The notes: generated by a model not told the origin, from the sequence alone. A DNA stretch of 64,000 nucleotides from Sporosarcina sp. E16_8 (GCF_017347095.1 NZ_JADPRZ010000005.1:121574-185573), one strand, 5' to 3'. Numbered from the stretch's first letter, positions 27,337 to 36,369 are shown. Program-made: numbers and translations.

Positions 27337-27370
27337 GTTGTACTTGTATAGTAATCACTTAACGAATAGA

Positions 27371-27551
27371 CGATGCTTCCAATACCGCTTAGTCACTTGG
27401 TGATGGCCTCACGCAATAAGCAAGCCAGATAGAAGGGTTCAACTGCATCTTCCCTTGGTCTTATTGCTCCGGCTCCTGCAGGACGCGGCAATATTGGACC
27501 GCCTTTCATTAGTGTTACTCTTTCGCTAAATTTGTTCGTTATACGGGTGAG
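27371..27551 (-). repeat. Dispersed repeat R1, copy B
   Basis: This is the inverted counterpart of 3251-3436. On the minus strand it reads GTATAACGAACAAATTTAGC, GAAAGAG, AATGAAAGGCGG, CCGCGTCC and GGAGCCGGAGCAATAAG. A 39-codon frame starts at the shared ATG (27510) and stops at the TGA near 27391; its protein begins M-K-G-G-P-I-L-P-R-P and ends L-L-R-E-A-I-T-K. Confidence 0.75.
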
Positions 27552-27570
27552 GTATACCACCTAGTTAATT

Positions 27571-28410
27571 CTAAATTAGTTGTGCCGAATATTTACTCTT
27601 TTTATAATAATCCTGGCCTTGTATTTTTATGAATCCGACTGATTCATATAAGCCAAGTGCCCGACTATTTTTAGCTTCCACTTCAAGCCAGATTTGATTG
27701 CCTGCATTATGCTCGCTTTTCACAATATTGCGGAGCACTTTTCTACCGTACCCTCTCCCTTGGTATTCAGGTAAAATGGCGAATCCGTAAATCCATGCTT
27801 CGCCATCCATCCGGTTGATGCGAACCTTACCGACCGTTTCGTTATCCGCCTCAATCATCAAAAATTGCTCATCCTGTCTCTCTTTTATGCGTTCAAGATG
27901 GGAACGTGCATCTTCTTCGTCCATTCCGAATGCCAAAACGTCAAGCTTCACTTCAAGTTTCGCATCACTTTTTTTGGCTAAACGAATCAGGACCTCATCG
28001 CTTGCTTCGATTGGTTGTTCCGACCAACGCATCTGATATTCAGAAAATGCATATGAATAAGGCTGACTCGCTAACCATCCTTTTGCGGTAATTGATAAAG
28101 AAGGGGTATTCAATAAAATTGTTTGAAAACCATACTGTTCGATTGGTGTTGACGCTTGTTGCCAAAGTTTAGTGAAATGCCCTTTCCTTCTATCCCTCGG
28201 TCTAACCATTCCACATACTTCAACGGTAGAACCAAAGCCAAATAACGCCAAATAGGCGATAAGTTCTCCATTCTCTTCATGAAAGAAATCCATTTGACGT
28301 CCTTCTCTATCGCGGAGCATCTCCCAATTTAACTTCAGTTGAATACCATCCACTTGTTCACATTCTTTTTGAAGCCGTTTAATCGCAATTAATTGACTTT
28401 CATTTAACAT
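27571..28410 (-). CDS. GNAT acetyltransferase with two GNAT-like halves, 279 aa
   Basis: The C-terminal half (about 140-275) is a canonical GNAT fold with the acetyl-CoA loop AILPEYQGRGYGRKVLR, and WLEVEAKNSRALGLYESVGF near the end. The N-terminal half has a weaker GNAT pattern (VCGMVRPRDRRKGHFTKLW). Tandem-GNAT proteins of this length are common in Bacillales. The acceptor substrate is unknown. ATG follows GGGGGATTTT. Repeat R1 lies immediately downstream. Confidence 0.82.
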   Translation of the reverse strand: MLNESQLIAIKRLQKECEQVDGIQLKLNWEMLRDREGRQMDFFHEENGELIAYLALFGFGSTVEVCGMVRPRDRRKGHFTKLWQQASTPIEQYGFQTILLNTPSLSITAKGWLASQPYSYAFSEYQMRWSEQPIEASDEVLIRLAKKSDAKLEVKLDVLAFGMDEEDARSHLERIKERQDEQFLMIEADNETVGKVRINRMDGEAWIYGFAILPEYQGRGYGRKVLRNIVKSEHNAGNQIWLEVEAKNSRALGLYESVGFIKIQGQDYYKKSKYSAQLI

Positions 28411-28493
28411 ATAAAATCCCCCAATTCAAAAGCCTTTTGCTTTTGATATGTAATGCCTATTTTAATAGTAACACGTATTATAGGTTTGCCCCT

Positions 28494-29264
28494 TTACATT
28501 TTATCCTCAATTTCATTGATGTCCAAATAAGCGCTGGCAGTCTCTTTGACTACCTCATGATAATGGTTAAAAAGATCTGGGAATTCGTGTAACTCAACTT
28601 TTCCTGCTTCACTAATCATATATGTCCCTCTTCGAATTCTATCAAACCATCCATAATAGTTTTTATTTAAAATTGTTAACGTTTTTTCCCCAGTCCCCAT
28701 CACACGTAAGGATTTTGGCGATAATGGCCCCGATTGCAAAAGACAACAGGCTATATGAATGCAGTTTTCTTTATAGGCTGTCATTATTTTGGTCTGGCTG
28801 CTTCCGCCGACATTATAGTCTCCAAGTCTGCCTTCCATTTCAGATATCATCGCTTTCCTTTTATTCTTGCTACGCTGCATACTTTTCTTTCGGTCAAAAG
28901 ACGCCGGATGAAACACTATTTCAGCCCGCGCCTCGTCTTCAAAGAATGAAACGAGGATAAGGCCTAACTCCAACCTTCTCACCAAATGACAACTATCTTT
29001 CCACTTTTTCGAGCGAAAGTTGAGTTTTGGTCTAGGTATTGCGACATAGACTGCATCTGTCAGCCGCTGTCTTTTTGTCGCTTGAATTAAAAGATCAATT
29101 GATAGCGATAATTTTAATTCAACGAGGACCAAATCTTGCTCTTTTACAGCTGCAACGTCGCACTCATTTACTTCACCATGGACATCATAACCTTGTTGTG
29201 TAAAGTATTCTTTTACCGGTTTATATAAATCGACTTCATATCGCTTGGTTTCTTTGTCTTGCAT
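28494..29264 (-). CDS. DUF2161 family, putative PD-(D/E)XK-type phosphodiesterase
   Basis: The N-terminal part (residues about 1-90) carries a nuclease-like core: an acidic residue in GEVNECDVAAV, followed by VLVELKLSLS, which fits the D...(D/E)XK arrangement, and then QATKRQRLTDAVYVAIP. The C-terminal part (from about 155) looks like a winged helix (GPLSPKSLRVMG, YGWFDRIRRGTYMISEAG). ATG 29264 sits nine bases after GAGGTG; a GTG four codons earlier overlaps that site. DUF2161 proteins are common in Firmicutes but uncharacterised. No defence genes adjoin it. Confidence 0.78.
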   Translation of the reverse strand: MQDKETKRYEVDLYKPVKEYFTQQGYDVHGEVNECDVAAVKEQDLVLVELKLSLSIDLLIQATKRQRLTDAVYVAIPRPKLNFRSKKWKDSCHLVRRLELGLILVSFFEDEARAEIVFHPASFDRKKSMQRSKNKRKAMISEMEGRLGDYNVGGSSQTKIMTAYKENCIHIACCLLQSGPLSPKSLRVMGTGEKTLTILNKNYYGWFDRIRRGTYMISEAGKVELHEFPDLFNHYHEVVKETASAYLDINEIEDKM

Positions 29265-29404
29265 GTCAACCTTCACCTCATTAAGTTAGTATACATAATT
29301 GAACGAAACTACCAACCCCAAATCCCCCATTAATGATGGTACACTAGTCATAAGAGATAAGTTGAAAAAGTTTTTTGACATACTACGAGAAAAGGATGGG
29401 GATC

Positions 29405-29830
29405 ATGATGTCTACTCAGACGATTTTTGAACTACTACATACGATTGAGCAAGTGACACATAAAATGCACGTGAAATGGCGGCAGCAAGTGGATTACGAT
29501 CTCGGTGTATCACATATTGTTGCCTTGCATGAATTACAGATGAATGGAGAAAGCCGACCTTCCGAGCTTGCCCGTCTATTAAACTTTACGCCTGCATCTC
29601 TCACGCATCTTTCCACAAAACTATCAAATAAAGAATTGATTACGCGACGGCAGGACGATACCGACCGCCGTATCATCTATTGGAAAATCACGCAAAAAGG
29701 CGAAGACTTACTAACTGAAGCACAAAAAGACGGTCAAAATCTTCGCATGAAGGTCTTTTCACATTTAACAGAAGCGGAACAGCAATCGTTACTTTCCATT
29801 TACACAAAGTTGAATAAGTCATTAATATAA
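29405..29830 (+). CDS. MarR-family transcriptional regulator
   Basis: This winged-helix regulator of about 142 residues shows RPSELARLLNFTPASLTHLSTKLSNKELITRR as recognition helices and the wing DDTDRRIIYWKITQKGE. ATG 29405, with AAGGATGGGG, is preferred to the earlier ATG at 29375. It is divergent from the DUF2161 gene and convergent with two dehydrogenase genes. Its ligand and targets are unknown; MarR proteins often regulate nearby genes and respond to phenolic or oxidative signals. Confidence 0.87.
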   Translation: MMSTQTIFELLHTIEQVTHKMHVKWRQQVDYDLGVSHIVALHELQMNGESRPSELARLLNFTPASLTHLSTKLSNKELITRRQDDTDRRIIYWKITQKGEDLLTEAQKDGQNLRMKVFSHLTEAEQQSLLSIYTKLNKSLI

Positions 29831-29874
29831 AAAAAGAGCATCTTCTCAACAATGGAGATGCTCTTTCGATATGT
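29828..29874. terminator. Bidirectional terminator
   Basis: AAGAGCATCT pairs with AGATGCTCTT around a 12-nt loop, between convergent genes. An A-run lies on the left and TTTC on the right. Confidence 0.8.
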
Positions 29875-29887
29875 TCAATTAGTTGGT

Positions 29888-30640
29888 TTATCGAAGCTTA
29901 GTAATTCCACCGTCTACCATTAGTGTTTGCCCCGTAATATAATCGGAATCTGCACTTGCCAAGAACACAGCCGCGCGGCCTATATCATTTTCCAGGTCAC
30001 CAAGTCGTCTTAACGGAATCTTCGAAACCATTGTTTTGAAAGCTTCCGGTTGTTCTTTTGCCCATTGCTGAATTCCAGGAGAATCCGCAAGTGGTGCAAT
30101 CAAGTTGACATTAATGCCGAATTGACCAAATTCATTTGCAGTAACACGTGTAATCGCTCGGATTGCTTCTTTTGCCGCAGCGTAGGAAGCTTGGTTAGCG
30201 TCACCGTTTATGCCTGCCCCAGAAGCGAAGTTAATGATTTTACCTTTCGTTTCCTTCAAGTAAGGCAGTGCAGCCTGCATAAGATAGAAAGTCGGATAAA
30301 ATCCTGTGTTGAACGATAAGTCAAGATCTGCTTGTGTAATCTCTTCAAATGGCTTATTTGTCGATGCGTGTGCATTATTCACTAAAATATCCAACTTACC
30401 GAATTTCTCGACGGTTTTTTTCACTATTTCCGACAATTGATCATGCTCGGCTAAATTCGCTTGGATGAAAATCGATTCTGGTTGATAAACTTGCAATTCC
30501 TTAATTACCTGTTCCCCTAATTCCCCGTTCAAATCGACGATGACAACTTTAGCACCCTCTTTTACGAATGAAGTAGCCATGCCTTTGCCAATACCTCCGG
30601 CTCCTCCAGTAATAATTGCAACTTTGTCTTGAAGTTTCAT
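29888..30640 (-). CDS. Short-chain dehydrogenase/reductase
   Basis: This classical SDR has 250 residues. It carries the cofactor motif TGGAGGIGKGMA, NNAHAS, a catalytic YAAAKEA (Tyr-X3-Lys) after FASGAGIN, and C-terminal TGQTLMVDGG. The aspartate in VVIVDLNG suggests NAD rather than NADP preference. The GAGAGGAAA site lies before ATG. It sits 66 bp after another SDR gene and is probably in the same transcript. The substrate is not evident. Confidence 0.87.
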   Translation of the reverse strand: MKLQDKVAIITGGAGGIGKGMATSFVKEGAKVVIVDLNGELGEQVIKELQVYQPESIFIQANLAEHDQLSEIVKKTVEKFGKLDILVNNAHASTNKPFEEITQADLDLSFNTGFYPTFYLMQAALPYLKETKGKIINFASGAGINGDANQASYAAAKEAIRAITRVTANEFGQFGINVNLIAPLADSPGIQQWAKEQPEAFKTMVSKIPLRRLGDLENDIGRAAVFLASADSDYITGQTLMVDGGITKLR

Positions 30641-30706
30641 AATTGATCATTTCCTCTCTTAAATCGTCTATTGTCAACTAATTTATATGGGTTACTTTCG
30701 AGATTC

Positions 30707-31513
30707 TTACGATGTTTCTTGTGACATTAACTGTTGAAAGTCAGCGATAGTCGGGTTACTTAAGTAGTGACCACCCTCAACTTGAATCGTTTGACCTGTA
30801 ATAAACTTGGATTCATCAGAAGCTAAAAACAATACGGTATTTCCGATATCATCCGCTTCTCCGTGGTAAGGTAATGCGTTGTATTTCCCGAAAATGTCAA
30901 GTAGTTCTTGGGACAAGTTTTGTTTGGCAGCAGGTGTTAAAATCAATCCAGGAGAGACTGCATTACAACGTATATTGTCTTTTCCATATTGCGTTGCGAT
31001 ATATTTCGTTAAATTAACGACTGCAGCCTTCGATGCTCCATAAGCTGAACGGACTGAATCTCCCGCAAAGGCAGCCATAGATGTAGTATTAATAATCGAA
31101 CCGCCGCCCGCTTTTTGCATATGTGGAATTGCATAGCGACTTCCCAGTAAAACACTCTTTGCATTCACGTTCATTAAACGATCCCACTCATCTAAATCAA
31201 TATTCACGACATCTAAATCTTTTTGTAGATTTGTCGTCCCTACATTGTTATAGAGGATTGTAATAGTACCAAACTGTTCAACCGTGAAATCAATAGCATC
31301 TTTAATTGATTCTTCACTCCCAGCATCCAAAAATACAGCAACAGCTTGCCCGCCGTCGTTTAGGATGTTTTGGGCAACTTGTTTCGCACCTTCCAGATTA
31401 AAGTCTGCAACAACTACTTTTGCTCCTTCTTTTGCAAGAAGTGTAGCGGCAGACAATCCGATACCTGACGCCCCGCCAGTTACTAAAGCTACTTTATCCT
31501 GTACTCTTCCCAC
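30707..31513 (-). CDS. Short-chain dehydrogenase/reductase
   Basis: This second classical SDR has about 268 residues. Motifs are TGGASGIGLSAAT, NNVGTT (variant of NNAG), catalytic Ser in INTTSMAAF, YGASKAA, and TGQTIQVEGGHY. VVVADFN again favours NAD. I choose GTG 31513, seven bases after GAGGGG; the upstream ATG at 31537 overlaps no good site. A 34-bp near-perfect palindrome lies 38 bp upstream and is a likely operator for this gene and the following SDR. Confidence 0.86.
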   Translation of the reverse strand: MGRVQDKVALVTGGASGIGLSAATLLAKEGAKVVVADFNLEGAKQVAQNILNDGGQAVAVFLDAGSEESIKDAIDFTVEQFGTITILYNNVGTTNLQKDLDVVNIDLDEWDRLMNVNAKSVLLGSRYAIPHMQKAGGGSIINTTSMAAFAGDSVRSAYGASKAAVVNLTKYIATQYGKDNIRCNAVSPGLILTPAAKQNLSQELLDIFGKYNALPYHGEADDIGNTVLFLASDESKFITGQTIQVEGGHYLSNPTIADFQQLMSQETS

Positions 31514-31550
31514 GAAATTACCCCTCTCAATTTCCATTTTTGATTTTGCT

Positions 31551-31584
31551 ACTCAATATACTTTAACATTAAAGTATATTGAGT
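31551..31584. promoter_or_regulatory. 34-bp palindrome upstream of the SDR pair
   Basis: ACTCAATATACTTTAA (31551-31566) is mirrored exactly by TTAAAGTATATTGAGT (31569-31584) with a 2-bp centre. It has no T-run, so a regulator site is likelier than a terminator. Confidence 0.65.
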
Positions 31585-31841
31585 GAAAGCTTTAACGCCG
31601 AAAGCCCTTAGATACAAAATTGTTATCATATAAAAGGAGAAAAAACGAAAAATTATGATGTCTCCCCGTTCCTTGTTGTAATTCATGTAAGAGCATTGAA
31701 TCTGATTTAGACTACTTAAGTCAGTTTGCCATCATTCCCTCCGCTATTAACTCATAATTACAAACATTCATGTGTTTATTCTCTCACTATCATGTTAGTA
31801 TAGGAAAATGATCTACTTATATGGAGGGTGCTGAGATTACT
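31585..31841. other. Intergenic region between SDR and ilvA
   Basis: No gene, T-box or other known leader was recognised before ilvA. The region is A+T rich and must hold two divergent promoters. Confidence 0.45.
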
Positions 31842-33110
31842 ATGCATTTAACAAAAACGGAACCATCTGGAATTCAAGTCGAGGACATTCTGATAGCCAA
31901 TCAATTATTAAAAGATGTAGTCGCACATACTCCTCTACAAAAGAATGAACGACTGTCAGAAAAATACGGTTGTCGAGTCTATGTAAAAAGGGAAGATTTA
32001 CAACATGTTCGTTCTTTTAAATTACGGGGTGCCTATTACAAAATTAAAACCATAGAAGCAGCTGCACTTGAAAAAGGTGTCGTCTGTGCCAGTGCAGGTA
32101 ATCATGCGCAAGGAGTCGCTTTCGCCTGCGCGCATCTAGGTATTGATGCAAAAATATTCATGCCACTGACAACTCCGAAGCAAAAAATTAATCAAGTGAA
32201 AATGTTTGGACGGGACTTTGTAGAAATTATTTTGGTAGGCGATACATTTGATGATTCATCCACTTCAGCAGTTAAATGTGCGACTGCTGAAGGCAGAATT
32301 TTCATCCATCCTTTTGACGATTACGATGTCATTGCCGGACAAGGGACGGTCGCGGTTGAAATTATGAATGATATTGAGGAACCTGTTGATTTTGTCTTCG
32401 CCAGTATCGGTGGTGGCGGTCTGATGTCTGGTTTAAGCACTTATATTAAAAACCTGTCACCGCATACGCGCATGATCGGTGTAGAGCCTGCAGGTGCGGC
32501 TAGTATGAAAGCCGCATTAGAGAATAACAAAGTGACCACCTTGAATAAAATCGATAAATTTGTTGATGGTGCAGCTGTGCAAAGTGCTGGTCAGCACACG
32601 TTTGAAATTTGCCGTAAGTACCTGGAAGATATTGTTCTAGTTCCAGAAGGTAAAGTGTGTACGTCCATCTTGGAATTATATAACCAACATGCAATAATCG
32701 TAGAACCAGCAGGTGCGTTATCTATCGCCGCATTGGATTTTTATAAAGAAGAAATCAAAGGTAAGTCCGTCGTGTGTGTCATTAGTGGTGGGAATAATGA
32801 TATCGGTCGAATGCAGGAAATTAAAGAAAAATCATTAATTTATGAAGGACTACTTTATTATTTCATTATTAATTTCCCACAACGTTCTGGTGCGTTACGT
32901 CAATTTTTAGATGAAGTACTTGGACCTGACGACGATATCACTACATTTGAATATACAAAGAAAAACAACAAAGAAAGCGGTCCTGGACTTGTTGGTATTG
33001 AAATAAAGAGAAAATCAGACTACGAAGGACTTATTCAGCGCATGCATCAATGCGGTTTCTCCTTTAAAGAAGTTAACAATGATAGTACGTTATTTGATTT
33101 ACTAATCTAA
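31842..33110 (+). CDS. ilvA: Threonine ammonia-lyase (threonine deaminase)
   Basis: This PLP enzyme converts threonine to 2-oxobutanoate for isoleucine synthesis. The PLP lysine lies in VRSFKLRGAYYK, the phosphate-binding loop in SIGGGGLMSGL, and ASAGNHAQGVAFA is typical. A single ACT-like regulatory domain occupies the last 80-90 residues (YYFIINFPQRSGALRQFL). The chosen ATG gives 422 residues, equal to Bacillus IlvA, with GGAGGG upstream; an earlier ATG at 31821 lies before that site. It is away from any ilv-leu operon. A terminator and an R5 motif follow. Confidence 0.9.
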   Translation: MHLTKTEPSGIQVEDILIANQLLKDVVAHTPLQKNERLSEKYGCRVYVKREDLQHVRSFKLRGAYYKIKTIEAAALEKGVVCASAGNHAQGVAFACAHLGIDAKIFMPLTTPKQKINQVKMFGRDFVEIILVGDTFDDSSTSAVKCATAEGRIFIHPFDDYDVIAGQGTVAVEIMNDIEEPVDFVFASIGGGGLMSGLSTYIKNLSPHTRMIGVEPAGAASMKAALENNKVTTLNKIDKFVDGAAVQSAGQHTFEICRKYLEDIVLVPEGKVCTSILELYNQHAIIVEPAGALSIAALDFYKEEIKGKSVVCVISGGNNDIGRMQEIKEKSLIYEGLLYYFIINFPQRSGALRQFLDEVLGPDDDITTFEYTKKNNKESGPGLVGIEIKRKSDYEGLIQRMHQCGFSFKEVNNDSTLFDLLI

Positions 33111-33115
33111 TGTCC

Positions 33116-33150
33116 ACTATATATGTTGAACATATGGGTACCTATATATT
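33116..33150 (+). repeat. Repeat R5 motif after ilvA
   Basis: ACTATATATGTTGAACATAT then GGGTACCTATATAT begins 6 bp after the ilvA stop. It is the cleanest copy of the motif also found at 4114, 51263 and 55412. Confidence 0.6.
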
Positions 33151-33197
33151 GAAAAAATCTTGCTTATGGCGATTAAGCCCTAAGCAAGATTTTTCAT
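33151..33197. terminator. Bidirectional terminator
   Basis: AAAAATCTTGCTTA pairs with TAAGCAAGATTTTT between convergent ilvA and mscS-type genes. Confidence 0.85.
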
Positions 33198-33203
33198 TCC
33201 TAT

Positions 33204-34070
33204 TTAATAGCCCTTATTAATCAATTGCTCCGCCATTTTGACTTTATTATCATAAAGTTTTTGAGCCAATACTTTTTTTGCTTCCAACGAGGCTACTAAG
33301 TAATCCGTATCATTTACGGTGGCAACGATGGAAAACTTATACCCGTATGGACTTGTATCAAGGGAATGTAAGCCATAAATTTCATACTTTTCAACGTAAT
33401 CTCCGGTCAACTTATCCACTTTCAATAAAGTTAATTGTTTTGCGTTAAGCTCATCGCACACTTCTTGGAGTAATACACGAACGATCCCAGGATCTTGATT
33501 GAATGAAACGATTAGGCTTTCATAAATACGTCTTTTTTCAACAGAACCGTTAACCATTTTTCTGATTTCCCCATTGGAAATCGTCAATAGTTTCCCGTTT
33601 ATCAAACGAATCTTAACAATCCTAAACCCTAATTCCTCAACCGTTCCGCCTTCCAGTTCTCCGTTGACATTTATAAAATCTCCTCGTTTAATGGTTCCTT
33701 CAAAAATAATGAAAACACCGCTTATTAGATCATTAATCAGTTTTTGGGCACCGAACCCAATAACTGCCGCGATGATTCCTCCAGCTACAATGACTTCTTT
33801 CAGATCACCCACGAATGGCTTTATCGCTGCGATTAATATAATGATGGCGAATATATACCTGGATGTGTTTTTTACAACACTTTCAATTGTTTCTTTCTTC
33901 TTTTCTTCTAATAGTGTTGTCCGCTTAAATAATTGTTGCATAATTTTCCTGAATACGACAAAGAGTAAATAGGTGAAAATGATTGTCAATGCCAGCGTAA
34001 TAAAATACTCTTTAACAACAGATAAATCAATATCAATAAATTCTTGTAACAAATCTGAAAACTTGTTCAT
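33204..34070 (-). CDS. MscS-family small-conductance mechanosensitive channel
   Basis: This 288-residue channel opens on membrane tension and relieves hypo-osmotic shock. Three N-terminal helices lead to the pore-lining segment and the conserved start of the beta domain (GFGAQKLINDLISGVFIIFEG, residues about 105-125), then IKRGDFINVNGELEGGTVEELG. The C-terminal alpha/beta domain is intact. GGAGAAAA precedes ATG. It is monocistronic and most like YfkC/YkuT-type channels of Bacillus. Confidence 0.88.
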   Translation of the reverse strand: MNKFSDLLQEFIDIDLSVVKEYFITLALTIIFTYLLFVVFRKIMQQLFKRTTLLEEKKKETIESVVKNTSRYIFAIIILIAAIKPFVGDLKEVIVAGGIIAAVIGFGAQKLINDLISGVFIIFEGTIKRGDFINVNGELEGGTVEELGFRIVKIRLINGKLLTISNGEIRKMVNGSVEKRRIYESLIVSFNQDPGIVRVLLQEVCDELNAKQLTLLKVDKLTGDYVEKYEIYGLHSLDTSPYGYKFSIVATVNDTDYLVASLEAKKVLAQKLYDNKVKMAEQLINKGY

Positions 34071-34234
34071 TTTTCTCCAATTCCTATTCCAAATTACTAG
34101 ATTTTTTAGTCCCTAATTTCATTGACTATGCATACTCTACCACAAAAAACGGATCGTAAAACCTACAATGACAAGTCTATTTCAATGCTGTGTTAAGATA
34201 ATAAATAGATTTCCAAACGAAAGGCGGAACAATA

Positions 34235-35284
34235 ATGGAGAAAACTGAACCAGTAAAATTGACTTCCCTTACAACAAAAGGAGGCTGTGGCTGCAAAATA
34301 GGTCCTGCCGATTTGGCGGAGGTATTACGCAACCTGCCAATCGCTACTCCCAATCCTAACTTGCTCGTTGGTCTCGATACGAGCGATGACGCGGGTGTCT
34401 ATAAACTGACTGATGAAATAGCAATGGTGCAGACACTCGACTTTTTCACGCCGATTGTCGACGATCCTTACGATTTCGGCCAAATTGCTGCAACAAATGC
34501 AATCAGTGACATTTACGCAATGGGCGGAACTCCGATTACAGCGCTTAACATCGTTGCTTTTCCTATAGCTACACTAGATAAAAAAATCCTCTCAGAAATA
34601 CTTCGGGGTTCTGGTGATAAATTAACAGAAGCAGGCGTTACACTTGTGGGTGGACATTCAATAGATGATCAAGAACCCAAATTCGGTCTTGCAGTTACTG
34701 GAACCGTCCATCCCGATAAAGTACGAACAAATGCCGGTGCACAACCAGGCGATAAAATCCTATTAACAAAACCAATTGGTGTCGGTATTTACACAACATC
34801 ATTGAAAAATGGTTTATTATCTAAAGATGAAATTGTCTACGTTACGAAAGTTATGACAACACTTAATAAAACAGCAGCAGAAACAATGGCTTCATACGAT
34901 GTCCATGCTGCAACGGATGTAACTGGATTCGGGCTGCTTGGACACGCCTCTGAAATAGCAAAAGCAAGCGGCGTAGGCATTCGCATCATTGCCAACCAAG
35001 TACCGACACTCCCCCGCACAAAGGAACTTGCAGATGCTGGCAAAGTACCAGGTGGAACAAAAAATAATTTTGCTCATGTTGCAGATGTAGTCTCGTACCC
35101 TGAAACTATGGACCAATCCGATCGATGGATTCTATGTGATGCCGTGACATCAGGTGGTCTGCTCATCGCATTACCTGAAGTTCAGGCGGATAGACTGTTG
35201 GGTGAACTTCAACATAAAGGCGTTGACGCAAGGATAATTGGGGAAGTAACAGAAGAAAATAGTGGACGTATCACTGTCGAGTAA
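34235..35284 (+). CDS. selD: Selenide, water dikinase
   Basis: SelD makes selenophosphate from selenide and ATP. The catalytic site is GGCGCK, with Cys18 and Lys21 in this protein, so it is the cysteine form and not a selenoprotein. Other motifs are LDTSDDAGVY, ATNAISDIYAMGG, VGGHSIDDQEPKFGLAVTG, TDVTGFGLLGHASE and the C-terminal CDAVTSGGLLIAL. AAAGGCGG precedes ATG. The next gene, 33 bp on, is mnmH, so the selenophosphate is used for tRNA modification. No selA or selB is seen nearby. Confidence 0.93.
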   Translation: MEKTEPVKLTSLTTKGGCGCKIGPADLAEVLRNLPIATPNPNLLVGLDTSDDAGVYKLTDEIAMVQTLDFFTPIVDDPYDFGQIAATNAISDIYAMGGTPITALNIVAFPIATLDKKILSEILRGSGDKLTEAGVTLVGGHSIDDQEPKFGLAVTGTVHPDKVRTNAGAQPGDKILLTKPIGVGIYTTSLKNGLLSKDEIVYVTKVMTTLNKTAAETMASYDVHAATDVTGFGLLGHASEIAKASGVGIRIIANQVPTLPRTKELADAGKVPGGTKNNFAHVADVVSYPETMDQSDRWILCDAVTSGGLLIALPEVQADRLLGELQHKGVDARIIGEVTEENSGRITVE

Positions 35285-35317
35285 TCGGGTGTGAATTTTG
35301 GGTAGAAGGTGAATTGG

Positions 35318-36367
35318 ATGTTCCGAGATTTAATGTTGGAAGATATATTTGCACTGCAAGAAAAAGGGCCACATACATTCATTGATGTCCGATCCCCTAA
35401 AGAGTTTAAAGAAGCGACGATTCCAGGTAGTATTAACATTCCTGTTTTCGATGATGAGGAACGCGCGGAAATTGGAACACTTTATAAACAAGTTGGACAA
35501 GAAGTTGCTAAAGAAAGAGGACTTGCAATCTTCGCGAAGAAGTTACCGAATTTTATTAGCGCATTCAAAAATATTGAAACGCCAATGACGGTATTCTGCT
35601 GGCGTGGCGGCATGCGCAGTAAGACAGCGGCGACTGTCCTGGATTTAATGGGAATCCATACGACTCGATTGAATGGCGGTGTCCGTTCTTATCGTCAATG
35701 GGTCGTTCATGAATTGGAAAAAGAGGACTTTTCTCCAGACTTCATTGTATTGAATGGCAATACAGGTACAGGAAAAACTGAGATTTTGAAACGTCTAGCA
35801 GACAATGGCTATCCCGTCATTGATTTCGAGAACATTGCAGGTCATCGCGGCTCTATTTTCGGACAAATTGGGCTTGAGCCAAGTAATCAAAAGAAATTTG
35901 ACTCATTACTCATCCATGAATTAGAACGATTTAAAACGGAGTCGCATGTTTTCATAGAAGGTGAAAGTAGACGGATTGGAAAAGTAAGTTTACCGCAATA
36001 TATTTATGACAAAAAGGAGAGTGGAATGCAGATCGTCATTCATCTTCCCCTTGCCGAACGGGTCAAAATTGTTTTAGCTGACTATGAACCCTGGAACAAC
36101 CCAGAACGTTTCAAAGAGGCCTTTCAATTAATTGAAAGACGATTACATACCCCCATCGCCAAGTTGATCGAAACATATTTGGATAATGGTGAGTTTGGAT
36201 TGGCAGTCGAGTTGCTACTTGAGCACTATTACGATCCAAGATATAGACATTCTGGTGATAAAAATACCGACTTACAGAAAGTAGACATCGAAGCAAAAAA
36301 TGTGGAAGACGCATTCAAAAAAATTCTTCAGACGATTGAGCGAATTAAAACACCCTCTTTATCATGA
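35318..36367 (+). CDS. mnmH: tRNA 2-selenouridine synthase
   Basis: MnmH (SelU/YbbB) replaces sulfur with selenium at the wobble 2-thiouridine of Lys, Glu and Gln tRNAs, using selenophosphate from SelD. An N-terminal rhodanese domain holds the catalytic cysteine in FCWRGGMRSK (Cys94 here). A P-loop domain follows (LNGNTGTGKTEIL, about residue 145). ATG 35318 is placed after GAAGGTGA; a GTG three codons earlier overlaps that site. Length fits the family. A terminator follows directly. Confidence 0.92.
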   Translation: MFRDLMLEDIFALQEKGPHTFIDVRSPKEFKEATIPGSINIPVFDDEERAEIGTLYKQVGQEVAKERGLAIFAKKLPNFISAFKNIETPMTVFCWRGGMRSKTAATVLDLMGIHTTRLNGGVRSYRQWVVHELEKEDFSPDFIVLNGNTGTGKTEILKRLADNGYPVIDFENIAGHRGSIFGQIGLEPSNQKKFDSLLIHELERFKTESHVFIEGESRRIGKVSLPQYIYDKKESGMQIVIHLPLAERVKIVLADYEPWNNPERFKEAFQLIERRLHTPIAKLIETYLDNGEFGLAVELLLEHYYDPRYRHSGDKNTDLQKVDIEAKNVEDAFKKILQTIERIKTPSLS

Positions 36368-36369
36368 AT

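Noticed and set aside
31585..31841. T-box leader for ilvA
   Set aside because: No T-box sequence, specifier stem or terminator hairpin was found in the 250 bp before ilvA.
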